Of a stretch of 64,000 bases of DNA, positions 35,428 to 43,009 are shown one piece after another. Position 1 is the first letter of the stretch. Every line of letters starts with the position of its first letter. Source of the stretch: DATKPC01 sp035524275 (GTDB lineage Bacteria > Pseudomonadota > Gammaproteobacteria > Burkholderiales > Burkholderiaceae_F). The translations under genes and the position numbers were made by a program. Below the pieces are notes generated by a model. That model ran no database searches. It was given only the letters and a program-made list of their open reading frames with translations, and had not been told where the DNA came from. The stretch covers positions 1 to 64,000 of the forward strand of contig DATKPC010000145.1 in NCBI GenBank assembly GCA_035524275.1, given 5' to 3'.

Positions 35428-35431
35428 GATA

Positions 35432-35489
35432 TCCAATATACTGGAAATCTGTTCCATTCAAGAAGAAGGCTTCGACGAAGCGCTTCGTC
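35432..35489 (-). promoter_or_regulatory. Two palindromes upstream of the XRE-cupin gene
   Basis: TCCAATATACTGGA at 35432-35445 is a 14-bp inverted repeat with one mismatched pair, five bases before the chosen start codon. GACGAAGCGCTTCGTC at 35474-35489 is a perfect 16-bp palindrome 47 bp upstream. They are candidates for autoregulation, or the second for control of the divergent ATPase gene at 35607. Confidence 0.45.
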
Positions 35490-35606
35490 CCCGCGCCGAC
35501 GGAGGGCCTGCCCGCGTCGTGCGCGGCGGATCGAACGAACACGGGCGCGAATCGCCGTGCTTTTCCCGCCTTCCGCGGGCGGCGGCCGACCGTAGCCTGC
35601 GGCACG

Positions 35607-36482
35607 ATGTACTTCGACGACTTCGGCTTCCGAACCGCGCCGTTCTCGATCAATCCGGACCCGGCGTTTGCCGTGGAGACGTCCGCACACGCGCGCGTGC
35701 GCGGACGGATCGCGGCCGCCGCGACGTCCTCGCCCGCGTGGATCTCGCTGACCGGCGCTCCGGGCGTCGGCAAGACGCTGCTTTGCCGGCAGCTCGTCGG
35801 CCAGCAGGCCGACGTGGCGGGTTTCACGTCGAGCGTCCTCCTCGCGACGGCTTTTCCGACCGCCGGCGCGTTGATGCGCGCGCTGGCCGACGCGTTGGAG
35901 GGATCGGCCGGCCGGCCGGCGTCCTCGTCGCTGGAGGAGTCGGCCGAACGGGTCGGTCGGCGGCTTCGCGACGCCGCGGCCCGCGGCAACCTGCTGATCT
36001 GCCTCGATGAGTGCCAAGCCACTGCGCCGGACGCGCTCGAGGCGTTCCGTCGCGCGATCGATCAGGCAGCGCCCTGGCGCCACCTGGTCGTCGTGCTTGC
36101 CGGTTCGCCGGAATTCGACGCGGCACTGGATCGCGAAGACTTGCGCGCGCTGCGCAGTCGGATCGGCCTGCGCGGCGCGCTCGGCGGCCTGCACGCGGAG
36201 GAAACGGAAGGCTATCTGCGCACGCGGCTACGGCTTGCGGGCGGCAACGGCGTCTCGCTGTTCCCGCCGCCGATCGCACGTCTCGTGCACCGGGCCGCGC
36301 GCGGCAATCCGCGCGCGGTCAACCTCGTCGCGCACAACGCCTTGCTGAATGCCTGGCGCGAGGGCGCCACGGTCGTGCGTCCCGCGCACGTCGCCGCGGC
36401 GGCCAACGAGACGCCCAACGCGAGTCGGCTGGGCACGATCACGCGCGCCGCGCACTGGATCGAATCGCTCGTGGGAACCTGA
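35607..36482 (+). CDS. ExeA/GspA-like AAA+ ATPase, orphan
   Basis: The 291-residue protein has the N-terminal signature of the ExeA group ('YFDDFGFRTAPFSINPDPAF'), Walker A 'LTGAPGVGKTLLCRQL' (about residues 50-60), Walker B 'NLLICLDECQ', a sensor 'VVVLAGSPEFDAAL' and a C-terminal helical lid ('RLVHRAARGNPRAVNLVAHNALLNAW'). ExeA usually works with ExeB in peptidoglycan remodelling for type II secretion, or as a pilus/transposition ATPase. Here the peptidoglycan-binding C-terminal domain and any partner are missing, and no secretion genes are near. Its end converges on the cytochrome c gene, 16 bp apart. ATPase assignment is firm, role unknown. Confidence 0.85.
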   Translation: MYFDDFGFRTAPFSINPDPAFAVETSAHARVRGRIAAAATSSPAWISLTGAPGVGKTLLCRQLVGQQADVAGFTSSVLLATAFPTAGALMRALADALEGSAGRPASSSLEESAERVGRRLRDAAARGNLLICLDECQATAPDALEAFRRAIDQAAPWRHLVVVLAGSPEFDAALDREDLRALRSRIGLRGALGGLHAEETEGYLRTRLRLAGGNGVSLFPPPIARLVHRAARGNPRAVNLVAHNALLNAWREGATVVRPAHVAAAANETPNASRLGTITRAAHWIESLVGT

Positions 36483-36498
36483 CGGCCCGGGCGGCGCG

Positions 36499-37122
36499 TC
36501 AGGGAAGATTCGCGATGTAGTGCGAAAGATCGACGATGTCCTCGTCGGCCAGCGTTCCGGCGACGCTCGTCATCGTGCCGGCATCGTTCGTCCGCGTATG
36601 CGTCTTGAAGGCCGCGAGCTGCTTCTGGATGTACTCCGGATACTGCCCCGCGACACGCGGCACCTCGTTCGACCCGCTGAACTCGCCCAGATGGCACATC
36701 GTGCAGAGCGTCTCAGCGGCCTTCGCGCGTCCCCGATCGACGCGGGCCTGGTCGGCCTTGAAATCGATGAGCTTGTATTTCTGCGCCGAGAAGTACTCCG
36801 CCAGGTTGACGATGTCCTCGGGCGAGAGCGTCTGCGCGACGACGCTCATCATCGGGTCCTTGCGCCGGCCGGCCTTGAAGTCGCGCAATTCGATCGTCAG
36901 GTAGCGATACGTTTGCGCGGCGATGACGGGAAACTGGTTGCTCTGCGAATTGCCGTCGGCACCGTGACAGGCCGCGCAGACCTGCTTCGCCAGTTCGCGC
37001 CCGGCGTCGATGTCGGCGCGGGCGCCGGACGCCGCAACGCCGAGCAGGGCAGCGAGAGCGACAGCGCGCAGGGCACGTCTCCGGAGGCGCGCGGATCGGC
37101 GGATCGATTCGAAGGTTTCCAT
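36499..37122 (-). CDS. Diheme cytochrome c (c4-like), periplasmic
   Basis: The 207-residue protein has a basic N-terminus and signal peptide (residues 1-36, 'RAVALAALLGVAASGARAD') and two cytochrome c domains, each with one heme site: CAACH in 'QVCAACHGADGNSQSNQFP' and CTMCH in 'TLCTMCHLGEFSGSNEVP'. Methionine ligands are likely in 'DPMMSVVAQTLS' and 'TMTSVAGTLADEDI'. Two-domain architecture fits cytochrome c4. It lies downstream of the PQQ dehydrogenase on the same strand, behind an intrinsic terminator, so it may be transcribed separately or by read-through. It is a reasonable electron acceptor for that enzyme (inference). Confidence 0.9.
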   Translation of the reverse strand: METFESIRRSARLRRRALRAVALAALLGVAASGARADIDAGRELAKQVCAACHGADGNSQSNQFPVIAAQTYRYLTIELRDFKAGRRKDPMMSVVAQTLSPEDIVNLAEYFSAQKYKLIDFKADQARVDRGRAKAAETLCTMCHLGEFSGSNEVPRVAGQYPEYIQKQLAAFKTHTRTNDAGTMTSVAGTLADEDIVDLSHYIANLP

Positions 37123-37173
37123 CGGGGATCGGATGCGGTGAGCTGGCAGGATATCAAGTCGCCCTGCCGGCTG

Positions 37174-37208
37174 AAAACAAAAAAGCGGGGAGCGCCGCGC
37201 TCCCCGCT
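37174..37208 (-). terminator. Intrinsic terminator after the PQQ dehydrogenase gene
   Basis: On the minus strand an 11-bp perfect stem (AGCGGGGAGCG, 37208-37198, pairing with 37194-37184) with a 3-nt loop is followed by TTTTTTGTTTT (37184-37174). This is a textbook rho-independent terminator 24 bp after the dehydrogenase stop, and the clearest terminator in the window. Confidence 0.9.
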
Positions 37209-37231
37209 CGTGATGCGACGTGCCGCGACGG

Positions 37232-38938
37232 TCAGAGCGCGAAGACGAAGATGCTGTTGCCGCGCTTGAAGTCGAGCTGCGTGTTGCCGCCGGCGGCCAC
37301 GGCAATGTACTGCTTGCCGTTGACCGAGTAGGACACCGGCGGCGAATTGACGCCGGCGCCGCACGGGAACTTCCACAGTTCCTTGCCGGTGCGCGCGTCG
37401 TAGGCCTTGAACCAGCCGTTGCCTTCGCCGGTGAAGACGACCCCGCCGGCCGTCGCGAGCACGCCGCCCATCAGGGGCTGCGGCGTCTTGACGCCCCAGG
37501 CGATCTTGCCGGTATCGACGTTCACGGCGACGAGCCGGCCCCATTGCGCTTCGGTCGGGATGGTCTTGAACGCGCCGCCGAGCCACAGCTTGCCTTCCGG
37601 ATACTGCGAGGCCTCGACGTGGTACGTCATCGGCTGGTGCAGGTTGGCCGCGTAGGCCATCCGGGTGGCGGGGTCAAAGGCCATCGGCGACCATTCGACA
37701 CCGCCGTTGGCGCCCGGAAGCATCCGCGCTCCGGTGGCGGTCGGCAGCGTCCACATGTTCTCCTGCGGGATCATCGCCTCGGAAAAGCGCACCAGGCTGC
37801 AGTCCTTGCGATCGTGCACGTAGACGTGGCCGGTCTTGCCGCCATGCAGCGCGACCGGTATCGACATGCCGTCCTTGCCTTTCGCTTCGGTCAGGATCAC
37901 CGGCGAGACGGCGTCCAGGTCCCAGACGTCGTGCGCGACGTACTGGAAGTGGCACTTGTAGCTGCCGTCGTCCAGGTTGATCGCGACGATCGAGTCGGTG
38001 TAGAGGTTGTCGCCCGGACGCTCGTCGCCGTACAGGTCGGGCGACGGATTGCCGACGACGAACCACGCCGTGTGTGTCGCGCGGTCGATCGCGGGCGCCA
38101 TCCAGACGCCGCCGCCGAGGGTCTTGTAGAAGTCGGCATTCTTCGCGAGCTGGGCCTTTTCCTTCGCGATGTCGCGCAGTTCGTTGCGGTTCGTCGCGTC
38201 GTTGACCGACCACGTCCCCTCGCTGCCCTTGTCCGGGATCGTGTAGAACGTCCACAGCAGCTTGCCGCTGTCCTGGTCGAAGGCCTTGACGAAGCCGCGG
38301 ATGCCGTACTCGCCGCCGTTCGTGCCGATGAGCACCTTGCCGTCGACGGCGACCGGGGCCATCGTCTCGGAGTAGCCCTTGTCCGGATCGGCGATCTGCG
38401 TGGACCACAGCACGTTGCCGTTGCGCGCATCCAGCGCCACGAGCTTCGCGTCGAGCGTGCCCATGAAGAGCTTTCCGTTCTCGATCGCGACGCCGCGGTT
38501 GTTCGGGCCGCAGCAGTACGTCGTGACCGGTCCCATCTTGTGCTTGTAGTGCCAGTATTCCTGGCCGGTCGTCGCGTCGACCGCGTAGACGTGGTTGTAC
38601 GAGGTCGTCAGGTACATGACGCCGTCGACGACGATCGGCGACGTCTCCATCGACTCGACCACTTCCGTCTGGAACACGAAGGCGGGCTTCAGCTTGCCGA
38701 CGTTCGCGGTGTTGATCTGCTTCGCCGGGTAGTAGCGCGTCTGCGCATAGCTGCCGTTGGAATGCAGCCAGTTGGCCGAATCCCCGGCGGCCGCGTTCAG
38801 CATCTGCTGCGTCACGTCGACGGCCTTCGTGACGTCCGCCGTCTTGCGCGTCGAACTGCCGGAAATCTCCTGCTGTGCCCACGCCGATGTCACTGCGCCG
38901 ACGCCGAGCACGGCGAGAGCGCAAACGATGCGTTTCAT
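37232..38938 (-). CDS. PQQ-dependent alcohol dehydrogenase, lanthanide-type metal site
   Basis: The 568-residue quinoprotein has a signal peptide (residues 1-21, cleavage after 'SAWA'), the eight-bladed propeller with tryptophan docking motifs, and the vicinal disulfide Cys142-Cys143 ('TYCCGPNNRG'). Metal/PQQ residues can be placed by comparison with MxaF: Glu210 ('GGEYGIRG'), Asn297 ('VGNPSPD') and Asp340 ('HDVWDLD'). The extra acidic residue two positions on, Asp342, is the mark of rare-earth-dependent enzymes (XoxF/PedH type); calcium enzymes have Ala or Ser there. It lacks a C-terminal cytochrome domain. GAGGAG at 38949-38954 is the ribosome binding site. Substrate could be methanol, ethanol or another alcohol. 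Confidence 0.92.
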   Translation of the reverse strand: MKRIVCALAVLGVGAVTSAWAQQEISGSSTRKTADVTKAVDVTQQMLNAAAGDSANWLHSNGSYAQTRYYPAKQINTANVGKLKPAFVFQTEVVESMETSPIVVDGVMYLTTSYNHVYAVDATTGQEYWHYKHKMGPVTTYCCGPNNRGVAIENGKLFMGTLDAKLVALDARNGNVLWSTQIADPDKGYSETMAPVAVDGKVLIGTNGGEYGIRGFVKAFDQDSGKLLWTFYTIPDKGSEGTWSVNDATNRNELRDIAKEKAQLAKNADFYKTLGGGVWMAPAIDRATHTAWFVVGNPSPDLYGDERPGDNLYTDSIVAINLDDGSYKCHFQYVAHDVWDLDAVSPVILTEAKGKDGMSIPVALHGGKTGHVYVHDRKDCSLVRFSEAMIPQENMWTLPTATGARMLPGANGGVEWSPMAFDPATRMAYAANLHQPMTYHVEASQYPEGKLWLGGAFKTIPTEAQWGRLVAVNVDTGKIAWGVKTPQPLMGGVLATAGGVVFTGEGNGWFKAYDARTGKELWKFPCGAGVNSPPVSYSVNGKQYIAVAAGGNTQLDFKRGNSIFVFAL

Positions 38939-39031
38939 GTGTCTAGTCTCCTCGTTACCTGCATATCGACCAAAGCAAGGCGAAAAAGTCCGCCCTCACA
39001 CAGCCATTGAATTGCCTGCGGATCAGCTCGG

Positions 39032-39078
39032 CGCCGCACGCGGCAAGCCGCGTGCGGCGGCAGCGGGCTGTTGCCCGC
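39032..39078. other. Two adjacent stem-loops between divergent genes
   Basis: A perfect 13-bp stem (39032-39044 with 39047-39059) has only AA between its arms, so it is a near-continuous palindrome able to form a cruciform. Directly after it GCGGGC/GCCCGC (39063-39078, TGTT loop) is followed by a T-rich stretch, like a plus-strand terminator. Both lie in the 287-bp region between the PQQ dehydrogenase and the ankyrin gene. No other gene is seen there. Confidence 0.55.
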
Positions 39079-39225
39079 GTTCTTGTTGTCCGCTTTCTTT
39101 ATCATGCGTCCGCGGTTGTGCGGCGCACGGCGTTCACGGTGTTTCGTTCGACTTGTTCGCGGTCATATCACCGCGTTGCGATCATGCGCCGATGGCATCG
39201 GCAGTTCAAGGCGGAGTCTTGTGCA

Positions 39226-39954
39226 ATGACGAGGTATTCAGTTACCAGGTCGCGCCATGCGGTGGTCGCTACCGCGTTCTTGTTAGCAATCCGATGGATC
39301 CTGCCGGCCATGCTCTCGGCGATCGCGCTCGCTGTCGCAGCGCAAGACAGCGATCCGCGGCCGGAGAACCTGCGGCTCGTCAACGCGATTCGCGACGGCG
39401 ACACGCCGTTGATCGAGCGCCTGCTCGACGGCGGCGCGGCGGTCGACTCCCGCGGCCGCACCGGCGACACGCTCCTGATGGTCGCCTGTAAGCACAGCGA
39501 CCGCGCGCTCTTCGATCTTGCCTTGCGTCACGGCGCCGACGTCAACCTCGCCAATGCGCAGGACCTGACGCCGCTGATGGCGGCAGCGTATGCCGGCGAG
39601 GAACGGATGGTGGCGGAATTGCTGCGGCGCGGCGCCAAGCCTGAAATGCTCGATCGCATCGGCCGATCGGCGCTGGAGTACGCGGCCGGCGGCGGCAAGC
39701 TCGAGGCCACCATCGCGCTCCTGGATGCCGGTGTCAACGTCAATGCGCGCAGCCGCAACGAGCTGACCGCACTGATGTGGGCGGCGGGGCAGGGCCATGC
39801 TCCGGTTGTCGACCTACTGCTGGCGCGAGGCGCCGACGCCGCCCTTCGCGACAACCGCGGCAAGGATGCGGCGACGATCGCGCGCGACGCCGGCCACGCC
39901 GACATCGCGGAGCGGCTGGGTGCCGCAGCGCCTCGCCGAGGATCGGCGAACTGA
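39226..39954 (+). CDS. Secreted ankyrin-repeat protein
   Basis: The 242-residue protein begins with a basic stretch and a hydrophobic signal ('VVATAFLLAIRWILPAML' to 'AVAAQD', about residues 10-41), then about five ankyrin repeats: 'LRLVNAIRDGDTPLIERLLD', 'GDTLLMVACKHSDRALFDLA', 'LTPLMAAAYAGEERMVAELL', 'RSALEYAAGGGKLEATIALL' and 'LTALMWAAGQGHAPVVDLLL'. Ankyrin repeats bind other proteins; here probably in the periplasm. The start is ATG 39226 with AAGGCGGAG at 39208-39216; upstream in-frame ATGs encode Arg-rich, unlikely sequence. The stop codon lies in a 15-bp tandem duplication (39941-39970). Confidence 0.82.
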   Translation: MTRYSVTRSRHAVVATAFLLAIRWILPAMLSAIALAVAAQDSDPRPENLRLVNAIRDGDTPLIERLLDGGAAVDSRGRTGDTLLMVACKHSDRALFDLALRHGADVNLANAQDLTPLMAAAYAGEERMVAELLRRGAKPEMLDRIGRSALEYAAGGGKLEATIALLDAGVNVNARSRNELTALMWAAGQGHAPVVDLLLARGADAALRDNRGKDAATIARDAGHADIAERLGAAAPRRGSAN

Positions 39955-39970
39955 CGATCGGCGAACTGAC
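39941..39970 (+). repeat. 15-bp tandem duplication at the ankyrin gene stop
   Basis: GATCGGCGAACTGAC occurs twice in direct succession, 39941-39955 and 39956-39970, the first copy carrying the TGA stop. It resembles the duplication at the end of the catechol dioxygenase gene. Slippage is the simplest cause. Confidence 0.85.
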
Positions 39971-40003
39971 GTCAAGCCCGTAACCGAACACGAAAGCGCA
40001 TCG

Positions 40004-41437
40004 ATGAACAACGGCACCACCGTCCGGACACGGATCGCCCCAAGCCCGACCGGCATGCTGCACCTGGGCACGGCACGCACCGCACTCTTCTCCTGGGCCT
40101 ATGCCCGCCGTCACGGCGGCCAGTTCGTGTTGCGGATCGAGGACACCGACATCGAGCGCTCGACCGAGGCCGCGGTGCAGGCGATCCTCGACAGCATGCG
40201 CTGGCTGGACCTGGACTACGACGAGGGTCCGGTGCGGCAGACGGACAGGCTTCCACGCTATCGCGAAGTTCTGGAGCGGATGCTCGCTGAAGGAACGGCC
40301 TACCGTTGCTATGCGACAAAAGAGGAACTGGAGCAGCTGCGCGAAGCGCAGATGGCGCGCGGCGAGAAGCCGCGCTACGACGGCCGCTGGCGGCCGGAGC
40401 GCGCGCAGGGGCGGACGCCGCCCGAGGGCGTCGCGCCGGTGATCCGCTTCCGCAATGAGGACGACGGCGCGGTCGCCTGGAACGACCTCGTGAAAGGCCC
40501 GATCGAGATCGCGAATGCGGAGCTCGACGACCTCGTCATCGCCCGCGCCGACTGGGTCCCGACCTACAACTTCGCCGTCGTCGTCGACGACATCGACATG
40601 GGCATCACGCACGTGCTGCGCGGCGACGACCACGTCAACAACACGCCGCGCCAGATCAACATCTATCGCGCATTGCTCGGCCCCAACGGGCGGCTGCCGC
40701 AATTCGGCCACCTGCCGATGATTCTCGGACCGGACGGCCAGAAACTGTCGAAGCGACATGGTGCGGTGAGCGTCATGCAGTACGACGCCGACGGCTTCCT
40801 GCCGGAAGCGTTGTTCAACTACCTCGCGCGCCTCGGCTGGAGCCACGGCGACGACGAGAAGTTCGCCCGCGACCAGCTCGTCGAGTGGTTCGACCTTGCG
40901 CACGTGAACCGCGCGCCGGCGCAGTTCAACCTGGAAAAGCTCAAGTGGTTGAACGCCGAGTACCTCAAGCAGGCCGACGACGAGCGCCTGGCGAAGCTGG
41001 TCGCACCCCGCATCGAGGCGCTCGGCGGCAACCCGGCCGAGGGCGCCGCACTCGTCGCCGTCGTCAAGCTGTTCAAGGACCGCTGCCATACGCTGAACGA
41101 GATCGCCGACGAGGCGATGCTCTTCTACGCGCACGCGAAGCCGGAGGCGTCCCTCGTCGACCAGCATCTGAAGGCTCCGGGGCGCGCCGCGGTCGAGGCC
41201 TTTGCGTCGGGCGCCCAGGATCTGGCGCCGTGGGAGCGCGCCGGGATCTCGGCGCTGCTGAAATCGATTGTCGGCGAACTGAAGCTCAAGATGCCGCAGG
41301 TCGCCGTACCGCTGCGCGTCGCATTGACGGGCCGCACGCAGACACCGTCGATCGACCTCGTGCTGGAGACGCTGGGCAAGGAGGAGACGTTGCGTCGCCT
41401 GCGCGCAACGCTCGCGGCGCTGCCGCCCGGCGGCTGA
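40004..41437 (+). CDS. gltX: Glutamyl-tRNA synthetase
   Basis: GltX charges tRNA-Glu; a tRNA-Glu gene lies just downstream. The 477-residue protein shows 'TRIAPSPTGMLHLGTARTALF' (HIGH-type motif HLGT), 'FVLRIEDTDIERST', 'VPTYNFAVVVDDIDMGITHVLRGDDHVNNTP' (as separate blocks) and the KMSKS variant 'KLSKRHGAVSVM'. The anticodon-binding C-terminal domain follows. Start ATG 40004 matches the family start; codons open upstream belong to the end of the ankyrin gene region. It is 49 bp after that gene. Confidence 0.97.
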   Translation: MNNGTTVRTRIAPSPTGMLHLGTARTALFSWAYARRHGGQFVLRIEDTDIERSTEAAVQAILDSMRWLDLDYDEGPVRQTDRLPRYREVLERMLAEGTAYRCYATKEELEQLREAQMARGEKPRYDGRWRPERAQGRTPPEGVAPVIRFRNEDDGAVAWNDLVKGPIEIANAELDDLVIARADWVPTYNFAVVVDDIDMGITHVLRGDDHVNNTPRQINIYRALLGPNGRLPQFGHLPMILGPDGQKLSKRHGAVSVMQYDADGFLPEALFNYLARLGWSHGDDEKFARDQLVEWFDLAHVNRAPAQFNLEKLKWLNAEYLKQADDERLAKLVAPRIEALGGNPAEGAALVAVVKLFKDRCHTLNEIADEAMLFYAHAKPEASLVDQHLKAPGRAAVEAFASGAQDLAPWERAGISALLKSIVGELKLKMPQVAVPLRVALTGRTQTPSIDLVLETLGKEETLRRLRATLAALPPGG

Positions 41438-41489
41438 AGGCCGAAGGCGGCGGGCCCCATCGTCCGCGTCCCCCGGCCATTCCCTGCTT

Positions 41490-41517
41490 TTGCGGCCCGA
41501 CCGGTTGACGCTATACT
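41490..41517 (+). promoter_or_regulatory. Probable promoter of tRNA-Ala and tRNA-Glu
   Basis: TTGCGG (41490-41495) and TATACT (41512-41517, five of six consensus bases) are 16 bp apart, and transcription from here would begin a few bases before the tRNA-Ala at 41533. An alternative -35, TTGACG at 41505-41510, is too close to this -10. Confidence 0.5.
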
Positions 41518-41532
41518 TTCGGTTTGCCGCGT

Positions 41533-41608
<76 letters not shown>

Positions 41609-41680
41609 AAACGCTGCACCACGCCAAGAACAAAGGCAACCAACCGCACCGTTACGTTTCTCGCTCGACGCGTCGTTTCA

Positions 41681-41756
41681 GTCCCCTTCGTCTAGAGGCC
41701 TAGGACACGACCCTTTCACGGTTGTAACAGGGGTTCGAATCCCCTAGGGGACGCCA
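41681..41756 (+). tRNA. tRNA-Glu(TTC)
   Basis: The 76-base cloverleaf has acceptor GTCCCCT/AGGGGAC, anticodon loop CTTTCAC with anticodon TTC (glutamate), T arm GGGGTTCGAATCCCC and an encoded CCA. The sequence on its 3' side, up to about 44.4 kb, is made of gene fragments, a toxin-antitoxin pair and a broken transposase, as expected next to a used integration site. Confidence 0.96.
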
Positions 41757-42002
41757 CCGTAATACTTCCCGTTAGTGCACGACAGTGCGCGTCAGTGACA
41801 GCAAGTCATTGAATTGACGAAGGAAGTAGCCGCCCGATACGCCTCGTAGAGCAGCCGCGCTGCCGCGGCGTGCGCCTCGATGAAGGCAAAAATCGGTGAC
41901 GGGGCGGTGAACGGCGAAGTTCGAAGTTGGGGTATCCATCGCGCTTCACACGCTGAGCCCGCGCGACGTCCAGGTCGCGTGCGACGGTGACCACAGCGTT
42001 GG
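41757..42002. other. No gene recognised downstream of tRNA-Glu
   Basis: This stretch has open frames on the minus strand but none with recognisable motifs, ribosome binding sites or coherent codon use. No copy of the tRNA 3' end is found here or further on, so the old attachment site, if any, has been lost. Confidence 0.5.
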
Positions 42003-42260
42003 TTGTGGTCTTTTCCTGCGCGTCCGCGGCACGTACGCGTCCTGGCTTGTGCGCTGGCCTTGGCGCTGGCCAGGCCGTCTGATCTGATGGCCGCGGTTCC
42101 CGAGCTGCATACCGCGACGCTGAGGGACGGGATGTTCAGTTTCCCGCTTCCCGTAGCGACGACCGGATTTGCGGTCTCGATGGTATGGCCCCCGAGGCTC
42201 GACGCCGACACCGTCCATCGCTGGCTGAGGGCATGTCTGCGCGCCGCTTGCGAGCCATGA
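42003..42260 (+). pseudogene. LysR-type regulator, C-terminal remnant
   Basis: About 70 codons (from roughly 42050) resemble the end of a LysR effector domain: 'ARPSDLMAAVPELHTATLRDG', then 'FSFPLPVATTGFAVSMVWPP', then 'RLDADTVHRWLRACLRAA'. In intact regulators this block is preceded by more than 200 residues with an HTH domain; none is present upstream in any frame. The fragment has no plausible start of its own apart from an ATG at 42003. It is a decayed leftover, probably of a larger insertion or deletion next to tRNA-Glu. Confidence 0.7.
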
Positions 42261-42295
42261 CAGGGTTTGCCTGCCGACAAGGTGTACTTCCGCTA

Positions 42296-42323
42296 GGATA
42301 TACACATCGTGACGTGTATATCC
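42296..42323 (+). promoter_or_regulatory. Perfect inverted-repeat operator before the antitoxin gene
   Basis: GGATATACAC (42296-42305) and GTGTATATCC (42314-42323) are exact inverted copies separated by 8 bp. The site ends three bases before the ribosome binding site (GGAG, 42326-42329) of the AbrB-type antitoxin. Antitoxins of this kind repress their own operon by binding such repeats. Confidence 0.75.
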
Positions 42324-42337
42324 ATGGAGCCCAGGCC

Positions 42338-42571
42338 GTGCAAGTTTCGAAGTGGGGCAACAGTCTTGCCGTCCGCCTTCCGGCAGCCGTGGTCGAAGCC
42401 TTGAAGCTCAAGGAAGGCGAGGAAATCGAGATCCACGTCGCCGGGGCGCGTGTCCTCGAAGTGGCCCGCAAGCCCGCGCCACGGGAACTGCTGATGCGGC
42501 TGCGGCGATACCGCGGGCAACTGCCGGCCGACTTCAAGTTCGACAGGCTGGAGGTCAATGCCCGTGGCTGA
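42338..42571 (+). CDS. AbrB/MazE-type antitoxin
   Basis: The 77-residue protein is a SpoVT/AbrB swapped-hairpin DNA-binding domain: 'VQVSKWGNSLAVRLPAAVVEA' (first 21 residues, GTG read as Met), 'LKLKEGEEIEIHVAGARVLEV', and a C-terminal tail ('LLMRLRRYRGQLPADFKF') of the sort that wraps and blocks a PIN toxin. Translation starts at GTG 42338, eight bases after GGAG. An ATG at 42324 is out of frame. It overlaps the PIN toxin gene by 14 bp. Autoregulation through the palindrome just upstream is likely. Confidence 0.88.
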   Translation: MQVSKWGNSLAVRLPAAVVEALKLKEGEEIEIHVAGARVLEVARKPAPRELLMRLRRYRGQLPADFKFDRLEVNARG

Positions 42572-42995
42572 GGTCTTCTTCGACACCAACGTGCTTCTGT
42601 ACTTGGGGTCGTCGGACGTTCCGAAGGCCGACACGGCCGAGACCTTGCTGGCGGACGGTGGACACGTGTCGGTCCAGGTGTTGAATGAATTCGCGAGCGC
42701 GGCCATTCGCAAGCGCGCTTTGAGCTGGGAGGGCATCGCGGATGTGCTGGGCGTGGTCCGGACGCTTTGCCAGGTTCACCCGCTGACGATCGAGACCCAC
42801 GACCGCGCGCGCGACATGGCACAGAAGTACGGTTTTTCGTTCTATGACGCTTTGATCGTTGCCGCGGCACTGTTGGCCGATTGCGGCGTGCTGTACTCGG
42901 AGGAACTTCGTAGCGGACAACGAATCGACCAGCGATTGACTGTACGCAATCCCTTCGCGACTCCGGGATCGACGGGGGTATTCATCCGACGCTGA
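42558..42995 (+). CDS. PIN-domain toxin (VapC-like ribonuclease)
   Basis: The 145-residue protein is a PIN nuclease: Asp9 in 'VFFDTNVLLYL', Glu44 in 'VLNEFASAA', Asp97 in 'FSFYDALIVAAALLADC' and an acidic pair Glu115-Glu116 in 'VLYSEELRSG' supply the metal-binding cluster. PIN toxins cut specific RNAs, often initiator tRNA or rRNA loops. It is coupled to the antitoxin by a 14-bp overlap. The C-terminus after 'LTVRNPF' (about 13 residues, 'ATPGSTGVFIRR') looks foreign and runs to within 15 bp of a transposase remnant, so the last residues may have been changed by that insertion; the catalytic residues are intact. Confidence 0.88.
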   Translation: MPVAEVFFDTNVLLYLGSSDVPKADTAETLLADGGHVSVQVLNEFASAAIRKRALSWEGIADVLGVVRTLCQVHPLTIETHDRARDMAQKYGFSFYDALIVAAALLADCGVLYSEELRSGQRIDQRLTVRNPFATPGSTGVFIRR

Positions 42996-43009
42996 CGCCT
43001 CGGTGGACA

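Noticed and set aside
41757..42002. Attachment-site remnant after tRNA-Glu
   Set aside because: The sequence just after the tRNA looks junction-like, but no second copy of the tRNA end was found within the window.
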